A DNA stretch of 64,000 nucleotides, taken from Helianthus annuus. Its lineage: Eukaryota; Streptophyta; Magnoliopsida; Asterales; Asteraceae. Shown here in pieces: positions 11,635 to 21,715 of this stretch. The notes under the pieces were generated by a model. That model made no database searches. It worked only from the letters and a program-made list of their open reading frames with translations, and was not told the origin of the DNA. The stretch is taken from positions 11,088,645-11,152,644 of the forward strand of contig NC_035433.2 of the NCBI RefSeq assembly GCF_002127325.2. Reading direction: 5' to 3'. The position numbers and the translations under genes were made by a program. How positions within the stretch are numbered: the stretch's first letter is position 1; each line of letters begins with the position of its first letter.

Positions 11635-12546
11635 TTATGCAGAACGGATCTGGTCAGGCAAATTAGAATGAATGGTGAGCAGCAAGGCGCGAACACGTTT
11701 GGGTTTCGATTCTGCTCGACTGAGGGCATCAGCTACCACGTTAGCCTTACCCAGATGATACTTGATGGCACAATCATAGTCATTTAAAAGTTCTACCCAA
11801 CGACGTTGTCGCATATTCAATTCCTTCTGGTCAAAGATATGCTGAAGGCTCCTGTGGTCGGTATAAATAGAGCATTTAGTACCGTACAGGTAATGCCTCC
11901 ATATTTTGAGCGCAAACACCACCGCTCCCAAATCTAAGTCGTGTGTCGTATAATTCTTCTCGTGAACCTTTAACTGTCGAGAGGCGTAAGCTATCACCTT
12001 CTCGCGTTGCATCAACACACAACCGAGGCCCTGAATAGAAGCATCACAATATACTACAAAATCTTCTGTGCCTTCAGGTAGAGATAAAATCGGTGCACTG
12101 CAGAGTTTCTGTTTCAACAACTGGAAAGCATCTTCTTGCTTTGTTCCCCACAAGTATACAACGCCCTTCTGTGTTAACGAGGTGAGAGGTTGTGCGATCT
12201 TCGAAAAGTCCTTAATAAATCTGTGATAGTACCCAGCGAGACCAAGAAATTGTCGCACCTCTGAAGGAGTCTTCGGTGCCGCCCAATTTCTGATAGCATC
12301 AATCTTAGCAGGATCCATGTGTATTCCTGATTCATTCACAATGTGGCCAAGGAAGTGTACCTCTCGAATCCAGAAGTCACACTTAGAAAATTTTGCGTAG
12401 AGTTGCTCCTTCCTCAGAAGTTCCAAAATGAGACGCAGGTGTCGCTCGTGATCTTCCTTGCTCTTTGAATAGATCAGAATGTCGTCGATAAACATGATAA
12501 CGAAGTCGTAAAGATACGGTTTGCATACACGGTTCATGAGATCCAT
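11635..12546 (-). pseudogene. Element C: RT C-terminal part and RNase H
   Basis: A long surviving frame of 303 codons. It starts inside RT with [13 protein letters not shown], holding the catalytic aspartate pair in the F-x-D-D form usual for plant Ty3 elements. Thumb and connection follow ([29 protein letters not shown]). RNase H begins at [18 protein letters not shown] and has the further landmarks [11 protein letters not shown] and [11 protein letters not shown]. It overlaps the upstream RT frame by 13 bases in another frame, so one frameshift separates the halves of RT. Confidence 0.9.
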
Positions 12547-12989
12547 AAAACCGCTGGCGCGTTCGTCAACCCAAACAGCATAACTAAAAACTCATAATGC
12601 CCATACCGCGTTTGAAAAGCCGTTTTAGGAACATCCTCCTCTCGGGCTCTCATCTGATGATAGCCCGATCTTAAGTCGATCTTCGAGTAAAAACTTGACC
12701 CTTGCAACTGGTCAAATAAGTCGTCGATACGTGGTAGAGGATAACGATTCTTAACTATCACCTTATTGAGTTCTCGATAATCCATGCACATGCGAAAGGA
12801 ACCGTCTTTCTTCTTTACGAACAAAACTGGGGCTTCCAAAGGCGAAGAACTGGGTCGAATAAAGCCCCTGTCCAATAACTTTTGCAGTTGATTAGACAAC
12901 TCCTGCAATTCTCCAGGTGCTAAACGATAAGGAACACGAGCAATAGGAGATGCTCCTGGTGTAAGATCAATCTGAAATTCCACTTGACG
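12534..12989 (-). pseudogene. Element C: RT N-terminal part
   Basis: Reads through the fingers and palm: [50 protein letters not shown], then [14 protein letters not shown] and [12 protein letters not shown] with the first catalytic aspartate. It runs out at [13 protein letters not shown], where one frameshift joins the 11635-12546 frame. FGLTNAPA is intact. It follows the protease region on the same strand. Confidence 0.9.
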
Positions 12990-13500
12990 GTGAGAAGGTA
13001 AACCAGGTAGTTCTTCGGGAAATACATCAGGGAATTCACAAACAACTGGCAGTCTTCGATCTTTCTCTCTTCAGACGGAGTATCAGTAACAAGCGCTATA
13101 ATAGCAGGATACCCCTTTCGTTGACACTTTTGCACTTGCATAGCTGAGATGGTACCAACCATCGCCCTACTACGATGCCCTTGAACCGATAAAGACTCTC
13201 TACTGGGGAGAGGTATACGTACGATCCTCTCCTTACACAGAATCTCAGCTTGATGCTTAGACAACCAATCCATACCAACCACTACATCATAACTACCGAA
13301 GGTAACAGGAAGGAGGTCAATGTCAAACACTTGACCCACAAGATCTAATTTACACCCAAAAAGGACATGCGAAGCTTCAATCATTTTACCGTCAGCTAAT
13401 TCTACTGCATGCTTAGCTTCTAGAGGTGTTGGAGCTAATCCTAATCACTGACTAAACTCTAGGGACACATAACTCCAATCGGCACCGGAATCAAATAACA
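12990..13500 (-). pseudogene. Element C: retropepsin protease
   Basis: The active-site motif VLFDSGADWSYVS lies at the end of the zinc-knuckle frame (about 13460-13500). A stop follows SLEFSQ (at 13442-13444). The protein continues at 13384-13000 with VGQVFDIDLLPVTFGSYDVV and GMDWLSKHQAEI, the usual C-terminal protease landmark in plant Ty3 elements. Its end, toward RT, is frameshifted near 13030. An aspartic protease is expected to mature Gag-Pol. Confidence 0.8.
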
Positions 13501-14464
13501 CAGAAGCAAATAGATTGTTCACAGAAAAGGTACCAGTCACGACATTGTCGTCGTTCCTAGCATCACCAGCACTAATTGTAAATACCCTTCCACGAGTTCC
13601 ATTGCCCCCATTGTTGCCATTATTGTTGTTCCCAGCATTGTTGTTGTTGTTCTGACGGTTCTTGTTATCGTTGGCATTCTGATTTAGCTGAGGGCAATCC
13701 CGTTTAATATGACCCTCATCCCCACACTGATAACACCCCTTCTTAAAGCCTTGGTTCTGATGGGGCTGTTGCCTTTGCTGTTGTTGATGCTGCTGGTTCT
13801 GCAACTGGTTTTGCTGCTGCTGCTTCGGGTACGGAGCTCTACAGTCTTTTGCCATATGACCCACCTTATCACACCGATGGCAAGCTCGGATATACTGTCC
13901 ATGATGATGATACCCACACTTGTTGCATTTTGGCTTCCTACCAACATAGGAGCCTTGACTCTGATTGCTGCCCTGGCCTTGGTTAACTGAGGACGACTAA
14001 CTGAAACTACGGTTATTGCTGTTGTCAGGCCTCTTCTGAGATTGACTTGCATTGGTTGCTTTATCAGCATCATTCCATTTAGCTTGTTATCACTAGTAGG
14101 TGTGGTAGCTGTAGTAGCAGGGGTAGTAGCAGCAATACAGGGCGGTAGCGATCCACGCTCGACCTCCTGGTCAGCAATCTTGTGTGCTAAACGAATAATC
14201 TGAGGCATATTGTTAAGGTTTGCAGCAGTGACTAATCCCTTGACTTGTGGTGCCAATCCCTTAATGTAGAGTTTGATCCTACGAGGTGGTGGTCGAGATA
14301 GGTTAGGACACATGTTTGCCAGCTCGTGAGACCGTCTCGTATAAGCCTCGATCTCAGATCCCTCCATCTTCAGGTCAAAGTACTCGTTTTCCAACTTTTG
14401 GATTTCATCCCGAGGGCAGTACTCATCCCGAATCAGCTCTTTGAAATCATCCCAAGTGGTCGCG
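13445..14464 (-). pseudogene. Element C: gag C-terminal half with two zinc knuckles (3' of the LINE)
   Basis: The upstream frame (13684-14464) carries the gag core: ENEYFDLKMEGSEIEAYTRR and IKLYIKGLAPQVKGLV. A frameshift near 14050 moves to the 13445-13864 frame. There the CCHC knuckles CHRCDKVGHMAKDC and CYQCGDEGHIKRDC would bind RNA, separated by a Gln-rich linker (QQQQQ runs) and followed by an Asn-rich stretch. The N-terminal half lies beyond LINE D at 18417-18858. Confidence 0.85.
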
Positions 14465-14467
14465 TTT
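14449..14467. repeat. Target site duplication of LINE D, 3' side
   Basis: ATCCCAAGTGGTCGCG (plus up to three T shared with the poly-T run) recurs at 18398-18416. The gag sense of element C is continuous when the two copies are collapsed (TTWD followed by DFKELI). Confidence 0.93.
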
Positions 14468-14679
14468 TTTTTTTTTTTTTGGGTAAAGGGGTTACCCCGG
14501 TGATTCTATATATTCACAACCAAACAAAACAAATAGTGTAGGGAGTCTACACTAGTTCTTTCATGGGACATGCCCCATGAAAGTAAACAAACCAAACAAC
14601 CAATGTAACCGACAAAAAGGAAAACATAACTAGACTACCATCTAGGAACAAAACATCAACCATCACACAAACTGCCTAT

Positions 14680-17481
14680 TCAATCGCCATCACCATTAGT
14701 GTCCGCATCTGGTATCCCCCATTCCCCTAGAAGCCTTCGAACTCTTTCATTCCGCTTCCACTTGATTCCCATAATCTTATACCGAACAGTCTCGATTATC
14801 ACATCATAGAGCTTCTCCGGAGGTCGCGTTTGATTCTTGAAAAGCCTCGCATTGCGTTCCTGCCATATAAAATAAGCAGAAGCAGCTACTACCATTCTAC
14901 TCACATAATGATCCACCATTTTCGAATTGCATTTAAGCATAAGCCAACCAACGATATCCTCCCACTTCGAAACAATATTCTCCATGCCAGCTTTTAGACA
15001 AACCCTATCCCACACCTGCGTCGAGTATTTGCATTCAAAAAATAAATGAGGGTGCGAATCATGGTTTTCATAACATAGCAAACAGCATAACATATTCATG
15101 TTTTTCCTTCTCGAGAGGTCCCATTGAAGAATGATATCTTGCGTAAGCAATTTCTTCCTCATGATTAACCACATCAAAAAAGAATGTCTTGGAATACACT
15201 GCGCAAACCAAACTATTTTAGTCCAGGTAACCTCCGGTTCGCTATGCTGAAGAGAATCCCAAATACACGAAGCCGAGAACTCATGAATATCATCCCCAAC
15301 TCTCCACTTCACACTATCACATTTAGCCGCATTCGGCTGTATTTGATCCAACTGATTAAGCACCGGATACACATCCCTCCAAGCCGTAGGCCATTGCCAA
15401 ACACCCTCTACATTAACATCAGCCACTGAACTATCCAATGTAAATCCCGCAGTCGTGATAGTTCTAGGAGTTAGAAAAGTACCTAAAGGCCCTAAAGCAC
15501 TCCAGGTGTCATACCAAGCCGAGGTCGATCTACCATCCCCAAGAGACGTCCAAATATAATTCCTTATACTTGGCCGAAGTTGAAGGATTTTACGCCAGCT
15601 CCAGCAACAATTCGTAGGAACCCTGACCGTCAAGAAACTTTTGCCTTTTAACCTATGATCATGCACCCAATCCACCCAAAGCGATTTACGTTTAGTAATA
15701 ATACCCCAAACATGGTTCGCCATAAGTGCTTTATTGAAATCACCAATCCGTCTAATTCCCAATCCTCCTTCATACTTCGGAGTGCAAACTGATCTCCAAG
15801 ACACTTTTGCCCTCCCTTTTTGGAACGAGTTATCTTGACTCCAAAGAAAATTCCTCATTCTAGCTTCTAATTCGTGAATCACCCGAGCCGGTAAAATGAA
15901 TACCGAAGACCAATAGATATGCATAGAGGATAAAACCGACACAATAAGCTGTAAACGACCAGCAAATGAGAGGAGCTTGTTCTTCCAATTTGAGATACGT
16001 TTATCTAATTTTTCAACCAGCACACTACAATCTTTATAGAGTAGCCTTGTGGAGATAAGTGGGACTCCCAAATACCTAACCGGGAGGGAGCCTTCCACAA
16101 AAGGCATAACATTAAGAATAGCCTCTTTGACAGACTGTGTGACATTGCAAAAAAATATCGTACTCTTTTGAATGCTAGGAACCAGACCTGACATGTTTGT
16201 GAATTTGGATAGAGACTCCATAATGCACCTTGCAGAGCTAACATCTCCTCTAGCAAACAAGAAAAGATCATCCGCAAAGCAAAGATTAACAATCTTCTGC
16301 TTCTCACATCTATTATGAAATCTAAACGAGGAATCCAATCTTGTTTCATGATGCAGAATACCCGTTAAAATCTCCATGACAAGCGTAAAGAGGTAAGGAG
16401 AAAGTGGATCCCCCTGCCTTAGCCCACGTTTTCCCCTAAAATAACCATGAATCTCGCCATTAACACACACCGAGAATGTTGGCGTAGAAACACATGTCAT
16501 AATCCACTTCACCATCTTAACATCGAACCCAAACCCTAACAGCACCTTTTTAAGAAATCCCCAATCCACAGTATCATAGGCTTTTTGTATGTCCACCTTA
16601 AACGCACATCTCGGGGGCCCTACATTTCTGTGATAGATGTGCATGAGCTCCTGAGTAAGTAAGATGTTATCCGAGATTTTTCGACCCGGAACAAAAGCTG
16701 ACTGATTGACATTAACAATCGTATTCAGAGCCCCTTTTATTCGATCTGCCAGGATTTTACTAATGCATTTGTATAACACATTGCAACACGCTATAGGACG
16801 ATAATCTGTAACACTTGTTGGGGAAACAATTTTCGGCACAAGCACAATGACCGTATGATTTAACTCACGTAAAAGCTTACCAGTGGAGAAGAAATCAATA
16901 ACAGCATTTGAAACATCCTCCCCTAGAACGGACCAAGCACCCTTATAAAAAGCTGAGGTATAACCATCCGGGCCTGGAGCTTTATTAATCCCAATTGAAA
17001 ACATAGCCTTCCGAACCTCATCCACCGTTACCTGACGCACCATATGACAAGCAACTTCCGAGCTTAGAGAAGACGAGAACAAATCAGCCGATGGCGAAGA
17101 GGAAATATCTCCCTGACAGCCCAAAAATTTTTCATAATGTTGAACAAGAGCTTTATGAACATCCTCACCTTCAAACACGTTACCACTCAAATCCTTGATA
17201 ACATTAATACGACTTGTATGGTTCCGAACCTTCAACGAGGAGTGAAAAAATGCCGTGTTCATATCCCCTGCTTGTAACCAATCCACCTTTGATTTTTGCT
17301 TAAGAAACCTCTCCTCATCCAGACAAGCCACCTGATAATCCTGGTTAATAGAAGCCTCCTCGGCCCGTAAAACAACATTCAACGGGTCCATATCAATGCG
17401 GCTTTGGATATCATCCAGCTTAGATCGAAGCTCACTAACATTCCGATGAAGATTTCCTTGTTTAAACAGAAGTGCTCTCAA
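14680..17481 (-). CDS. LINE D ORF2: reverse transcriptase with zf-RVT region
   Basis: A 933-codon open frame. The N-terminal ~120 residues link to the endonuclease. RT lies at roughly residues 165-470: NKAPGPDGYTSAFYKGAW, VLVPKI and DYRPIACCNVLYKCISKIL, AFKVDIQKAYDTVDW with the first catalytic aspartate at residue 297, GLRQGDPLSPYLFTLVME, and CFADDLFLF with the catalytic FADD at 402-405. The C-terminal part has the zf-RVT pattern (TKIVWFAQCIPRHSFLMWL, then CLLCYENHDSHPHLFFEC). The enzyme would prime at a nicked target and copy its own RNA. One stop (TAG near 17490) separates it from the endonuclease frame, so the full ORF2 protein cannot be made. Confidence 0.9.
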   Translation of the reverse strand: MRALLFKQGNLHRNVSELRSKLDDIQSRIDMDPLNVVLRAEEASINQDYQVACLDEERFLKQKSKVDWLQAGDMNTAFFHSSLKVRNHTSRINVIKDLSGNVFEGEDVHKALVQHYEKFLGCQGDISSSPSADLFSSSLSSEVACHMVRQVTVDEVRKAMFSIGINKAPGPDGYTSAFYKGAWSVLGEDVSNAVIDFFSTGKLLRELNHTVIVLVPKIVSPTSVTDYRPIACCNVLYKCISKILADRIKGALNTIVNVNQSAFVPGRKISDNILLTQELMHIYHRNVGPPRCAFKVDIQKAYDTVDWGFLKKVLLGFGFDVKMVKWIMTCVSTPTFSVCVNGEIHGYFRGKRGLRQGDPLSPYLFTLVMEILTGILHHETRLDSSFRFHNRCEKQKIVNLCFADDLFLFARGDVSSARCIMESLSKFTNMSGLVPSIQKSTIFFCNVTQSVKEAILNVMPFVEGSLPVRYLGVPLISTRLLYKDCSVLVEKLDKRISNWKNKLLSFAGRLQLIVSVLSSMHIYWSSVFILPARVIHELEARMRNFLWSQDNSFQKGRAKVSWRSVCTPKYEGGLGIRRIGDFNKALMANHVWGIITKRKSLWVDWVHDHRLKGKSFLTVRVPTNCCWSWRKILQLRPSIRNYIWTSLGDGRSTSAWYDTWSALGPLGTFLTPRTITTAGFTLDSSVADVNVEGVWQWPTAWRDVYPVLNQLDQIQPNAAKCDSVKWRVGDDIHEFSASCIWDSLQHSEPEVTWTKIVWFAQCIPRHSFLMWLIMRKKLLTQDIILQWDLSRRKNMNMLCCLLCYENHDSHPHLFFECKYSTQVWDRVCLKAGMENIVSKWEDIVGWLMLKCNSKMVDHYVSRMVVAASAYFIWQERNARLFKNQTRPPEKLYDVIIETVRYKIMGIKWKRNERVRRLLGEWGIPDADTNGDGD

Positions 17482-17493
17482 AGGAGCTTTCAG

Positions 17494-18220
17494 CTATCGG
17501 AGTTTTTTAACAACACGAAACTGTTGAACCCCATCTATATTTAGCTCCCATGCCCCTTTAACAATGTCCAAAAATTCTGGCTTATGAATCAAAAAATTTG
17601 CAAACTTAAAAGACCTCCGTTTAGATACCTCCTGTTTCGGTATTTTAAGAATGCACGGGCAGTGATCCGACAACCTGTATGGATGAAACATAGCAACTGA
17701 ATTCGGGTACTCAGCCACAAATTGAGTGTTTCCCAATATTCTATCAATTTTCTTCAGCAACCCCACTCCCTCTTTCGGTTTTTAATTCCATGTAAAATGT
17801 AGACCAGCACGATTGATGTCAAAAACTTCGATATCATCCAGGCAGTTTTGGAAGTCTCTCATACCAGCCGAAATAGTAGAAGTACCCAGAGAATTATCTT
17901 CAATGTTTAGAGCTGAATTGAAGTCACCCATAAGAACCCACGGTTGATTACCCACCAGCACTTTGTGAACCGATAACTGATTCCACAATTCCCTTCTCGA
18001 GATGTAGTAATTCGCGGCATACACAATAGAGCAATACATCAACTTATTATCAACTTTAAACCGAATCTGAATATGCATGACCTGCGAAGTCTGATTCAAG
18101 ACCATAACATCAAAAACATCCGGATTCCAACCAATAATTATTCTAGCACCCTTGTCACATTGACCACCATTAGACGTCCAATCCCAATTCCGAAAAACGG
18201 ATTTACAAACCTTCTGAAGA
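17494..18220 (-). pseudogene. LINE D: endonuclease domain, 5'-truncated and with stops
   Basis: The AP-like endonuclease would nick target DNA. Visible parts are IIIGWNPDVFDVMVLNQTSQ, VYAANYYISRRELWNQL, WVLMGDFNSALNIED (GDFN contains catalytic D and N) and AGLHFTWN, up to a TAA. The next frame (17494-17766) then gives KKIDRILGN and the SDHCP motif with the catalytic histidine. The family's N-terminal ~80-100 residues are missing because LINE sequence stops at 18220. Stops at about 17780 and 17491 confirm it is dead. Confidence 0.85.
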
Positions 18221-18397
18221 TTACACATAGCAAAAATGGATGTGGCTTTCTCGAACCAACGAAGCAATCCTACGGGACCTTCAGCTCCACTGAAAGTCTG
18301 TGGCTTACAATCCATGAACGTCTTGACAGTGCAAGCAGGTGGATGGTTTTGATTCTGATTCGCTTGCTGACCTAATGGATGAAACAATCCATGAACA
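18221..18397 (-). repeat. Copied piece of host gag fused to the 5' end of LINE D
   Basis: 18221-18383 matches 18519-18681 (gag of element C) with only about two base differences. It lies between the truncated LINE endonuclease and the target duplication, so it arrived with the LINE. The match covers part of the gag coding region and the last bases of the proposed gag intron. A few more bases (18384-18397) resemble a repeat of nearby sequence. Confidence 0.85.
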
Positions 18398-18416
18398 ATC
18401 CCAAGTGGTCGCGTTT

Positions 18417-18858
18417 GCCATCTCGACACCCAACATCTGTAGTTGAGCATTCCACCAAGTTAGAGCACCATCCTCCAAGGTGCCAGAAGCAAACGTCACC
18501 CTGTCCCCCTCTGGACAGTTACACATAGCAAAAATGGATTCGGCTTTCTCGAACCAACGAAGCAATCCTACGGGACCTTCAGCTCCACTGAAAGTCTGTG
18601 GCTTACAATCCATGAACGTCTTGACAGTGCAAGCAGGTGGATGGTTTTGATTCTGATTCGCTTGCTGACCTAATGGATGAAAGGAAATACAACACAAGGG
18701 TAAGAGTTGTGTATGCGACACGAGAATATAGAAGATTTGGCACATATCATACCAGCTTGATAGGCTGCCAATGCCTTAGCCACATGTGTGTTGATCAAGT
18801 TTGTCAGCTCGGCCTGATTCATCGCAATATGACCACGTCCATGACCTCGTCCACTCAT
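18417..18858 (-). pseudogene. Element C: gag N-terminal half, probably two exons
   Basis: The start is the ATG at 18856-18858 (MSGRGHGRGHIAMNQAEL). Exon 1 runs to 18753, ending in AAYQAG. A probable 83-base intron (18670-18752) interrupts it. Exon 2 starts with QQANQNQNHPPACTVKTFMD and gives the gag core VGLLRWFEKAESIFAMCN and TWWNAQLQML. It ends at TTWD, where LINE D is inserted. Without splicing the frame from the ATG stops after about 62 codons. The gag C-terminal half is at 13445-14464. Confidence 0.8.
18670..18752 (-). other. Probable spliceosomal intron in gag of element C (83 bp)
   Basis: On the minus strand it begins GTATGATATG and ends TTTCATCCATTAG, GT-AG with a T-rich body. Removing it restores the reading frame exactly and gives the smooth peptide AYQAG-QQANQ. 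It contains an in-frame stop when retained. No transcript evidence can be seen here. Confidence 0.65.
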
Positions 18859-19414
18859 GATTCTATATGAGAAAAGGGAAAAGGTTAAGAGTCGAGATAA
18901 GATAGGAGTCAAAGCTCACGAAGACTTCTGCAGACTACTAAGTTTACATCAAACAACAGAGCGGAACTCCTTTCACACTCGTTAAGGCTCACTAGGACTC
19001 ACATGCACCCCTCATTATTATTATGTGTGCACCCATAATAACAATGAGATTTGCATGTCTATCTCAGCTCCCCCTAACTTATGCTAAAAGGTTCCTCAAA
19101 TCCGAGCAGCAAGACACAAGACACCACAAAATGTAAACCACGAAAGTCTAGCGAGATATCACACTGTGACTCTATCAACCACATAACATAGGCAAATACA
19201 TGTGAGTTCAGTCTATTGTGCTAAGTGTGCAATCACGTGCAACATCATGCATTAGTGTACCCTAGATATGCTATGCAATAAGTAAACGAGAGATGAACCT
19301 TGCAATCTGGAGCTGAGTGTCATGGTCAATTTTCGAAGTTGTTCGGTTATAGTCTGGTTTAATAAAAACATTTTAAAACCTAGTTCACTATAACCAGTGG
19401 CTCTGATACCAAAC
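18859..19414 (-). other. Element C 5' leader with primer binding site at 19399-19411
   Basis: On the minus strand TGGTATCAGAGCC, complementary to the 3' end of plant initiator tRNA-Met, sits three bases after the LTR end (TGTGACA at 19415). The rest of the 550-base leader shows no frame of note. Confidence 0.85.
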
Positions 19415-20660
19415 TGTCACACCCCCAAAATACCACATGCGGAAACACCACGGGATGTGTGACGTACCAGGATCCAAGCCACCAATCAAATTGAACTAAT
19501 AACAAATATTTAAATAAAACATTCAATTCATTTCATAACATAATTCCCAGTCATAAGTTAAAACCAAAGTAAACGTTCAACGGAAGCATAACGTAAATTG
19601 TTAATCAATTGTTTCAAAACAAGTGTTCAAAACCAAAAAAACAAGTATCCAAGAGTCTCGACCCATGACCACTCCAGCACTCCCAGATAGCAAGCCCGTT
19701 ACCAAGAATCTAACGACCTGCAAGCACACCACAGTCTGTTGATCAGGGCGACGAAACATCAAGATATTTCGTCGATATGGAGGTGGCGAAATACCAAGGT
19801 ATTTCCTCGACATGCTGTGTGACGAAACACTAAGGTGTTTCATCGATAGGGTATTTCGTGAGGAGGGGACTTTCGTCGTCAAACACAACAGTTAATCATG
19901 CACACACAGAAACCCTAATTGCCACTGTTCCATTCATGCCGAAACAATTAATTGCAATCATCACTTAATCATCCCAATCATCAATTAATCATGAACACAC
20001 ACACTATTCAAATTCCAGTTTCTCATCCCACATTTAGATCACAACAACAGTTGATTTGTATCCTTAGATCATCAATAGTTTAAGCATACTAGTTCTAGAT
20101 CTACCATACTATGCTTACGAATGCAATTCTAGCGAAGATCTTATAACTCTAACACATTAATGCATAACCATACAATTAGCACAAGAAGAGAATCACGACG
20201 AGTAACGATTGGGACATACTAACCGGTTACGAGATGAAACTAGCGAGAGCTTCGAGAGGGATGATTGTCGTGTGGTGCAAGGGAGAGAATAATAGTGTTT
20301 TAGGGTTTCCATGAGTTCGTTATATACGCATACGACGTGAACAGGGCCGGCCACAACTGGGCTTTGAGGATAACTGGGCCGTTGGTGACGAAAGACCCCA
20401 AACCCGTCTTTCGTCGAGTCCTTTGTGACGAAAGACTCATCTTTCATCGACCCATCTTTTGTTGAGTAGAGACATGATGAAAGGGTTTGCCAATATGTCA
20501 GTAAAGGTTCTTATTGAATGCTAACATCTCAAAACCACCAAGAACTTATATTAATAACATTCTAAAATAACATAGATGATACAATGTGCAACAAGATATA
20601 AAATAGGATTGTAAAATAGGTGACGCGAAAAGGAAAGTCTTAAAATCTCAGGTTGTCACA
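19415..20660 (-). repeat. Element C 5' LTR (1246 bp, internal deletion)
   Basis: Begins TGTGACAACC (20660) and ends GGGGGTGTGACA (19415) on the minus strand. Relative to the 8180-10171 copy it lacks about 726 bases at a junction near 19726 and has fewer hairpin units. Both changes must postdate insertion, because LTRs are identical when an element lands. Confidence 0.85.
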
Positions 20661-20692
20661 ATCGGTCTTCAGCCAGACTGTACCTGACGTGC

Positions 20693-21325
20693 TTATGGTG
20701 GCTCAGACGCCTGTTTGCGTCCCCACTTCTCGACATATAACTTCATCCAGTTTGGTGGGAGGTTTGCAACTTCACGCCAGTTGGGGCCAAATGTTGCTTC
20801 ATTACCCCTTCTAATTCCACCATCGGGTGGGTTCCCCTCTTCAGCTCTCATTATCGCATCCACCTTCTTCACCTGCCTTCCATTCGTCTTCACCTTAGAC
20901 CTACCAAAATCAACACCACTGGCACCAAACTCAATAGTAGCACCCACATGATTGGACTCATCAATAAGATCATAAGCAAAAGATTTTAAAAACACATAAA
21001 AATACAGCTTACGGTTCCTGTAACTCATGGTGACCATGCCATTCCTACAACCAATTTGCGCATTTGTTGTATACAGGAATGGGTGTCCCAAAATTACCTG
21101 CGCCTGCTCGTAGTTCGGTGACGGTGCATAATCGTTCACCATAAAATCGACCGAGTAGTAAAACTCGCCGAGTTGGATGACCACATCCTTCACAACCCCA
21201 CGGGGTTGTTTCTGACTTGCATCCGCGAACATTGCCAAACCATCACATGCTTGTAGAGGACCAAAGTTGTACTGGTCATACAAGCTGCCTGGGAGGACAC
21301 TCATCCCGGCTCCATAGTCCAACAA
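20693..21325 (-). pseudogene. Element B: Athila-type protease region
   Basis: A 210-codon frame. MLDYGAGMSVLPGSLYDQYN is the retropepsin active-site region; the family usually has D-L-G-A-S at this point, here D-Y-G-A-G. Downstream, GEFYYSVDFMV and QVILGHPFLYTTNAQIGC give the ILG-R/H-PFL landmark. The tail is low in recognisable features. RT should follow but the sequence changes to element C's LTR at 20660. Its link to gag upstream is through broken frames. Confidence 0.75.
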
Positions 21326-21715
21326 TGCTTAGTGGATTTTGAACTTTCCAACAGGGATCAGAACAACCGGCTCCCCTGAATCAACTCCACCACTTTCAAC
21401 ACTAATGTCATTCATACCTGCAATAACATTAACAACAGAAGACGTTAAACATTTATCATTCAAACCATGTTTAGGAACGAAACTTACCCTACTGATCGGT
21501 ATGTTCTTCGTGTTCTTAGGGTTAGTTTGCGTTTCAATGGGAAGCTCCCGTTCTATTGCTTCAATGATACTACTTCATAAGCCAGCTGCCCCATCTAAGT
21601 AGTCAACGACTGGATGGCCTTGTCACGAATCTCATCCTTTTGGGCCCATAAATTATCCATCTGACCCCTCTTTTGCATCTCCTGCTGCATGGCTCTCTGT
21701 ATCTCCATCATCTCA

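Larger units (their letters stand above)
14465..18397 (-). mobile_element. LINE D (L1/RTE-like plant LINE), 5'-truncated, minus strand, in gag of element C
   Basis: On the minus strand it ends with a 16-base poly(A) (plus-strand T run 14465-14480). It is flanked by a 16-19 base duplication and encodes endonuclease, reverse transcriptase and a zf-RVT-like domain. ORF1 is absent and the endonuclease lacks its start, so it is 5'-truncated. Its 5'-most ~177 bases (18221-18397) are not LINE sequence but a copy of the host element's gag, described separately. Four or so stops and shifts have accumulated. Confidence 0.9.
8180..20660 (-). mobile_element. Element C: Tekay/Del-type chromovirus, minus strand, carrying a LINE
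   Basis: LTRs lie at 8180-10171 and 19415-20660; a primer binding site (complement of initiator tRNA-Met) at 19399-19411; a polypurine tract at 10172-10186. Domain order on the minus strand is gag, zinc knuckles, protease, RT, RNase H, integrase and chromodomain-like tail. No target duplication is visible: the left flank is cctcc, the right is atcgg, and about 45 terminal bases of the left LTR are missing. All coding frames are broken by stops, shifts or the nested LINE D. Confidence 0.85.
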
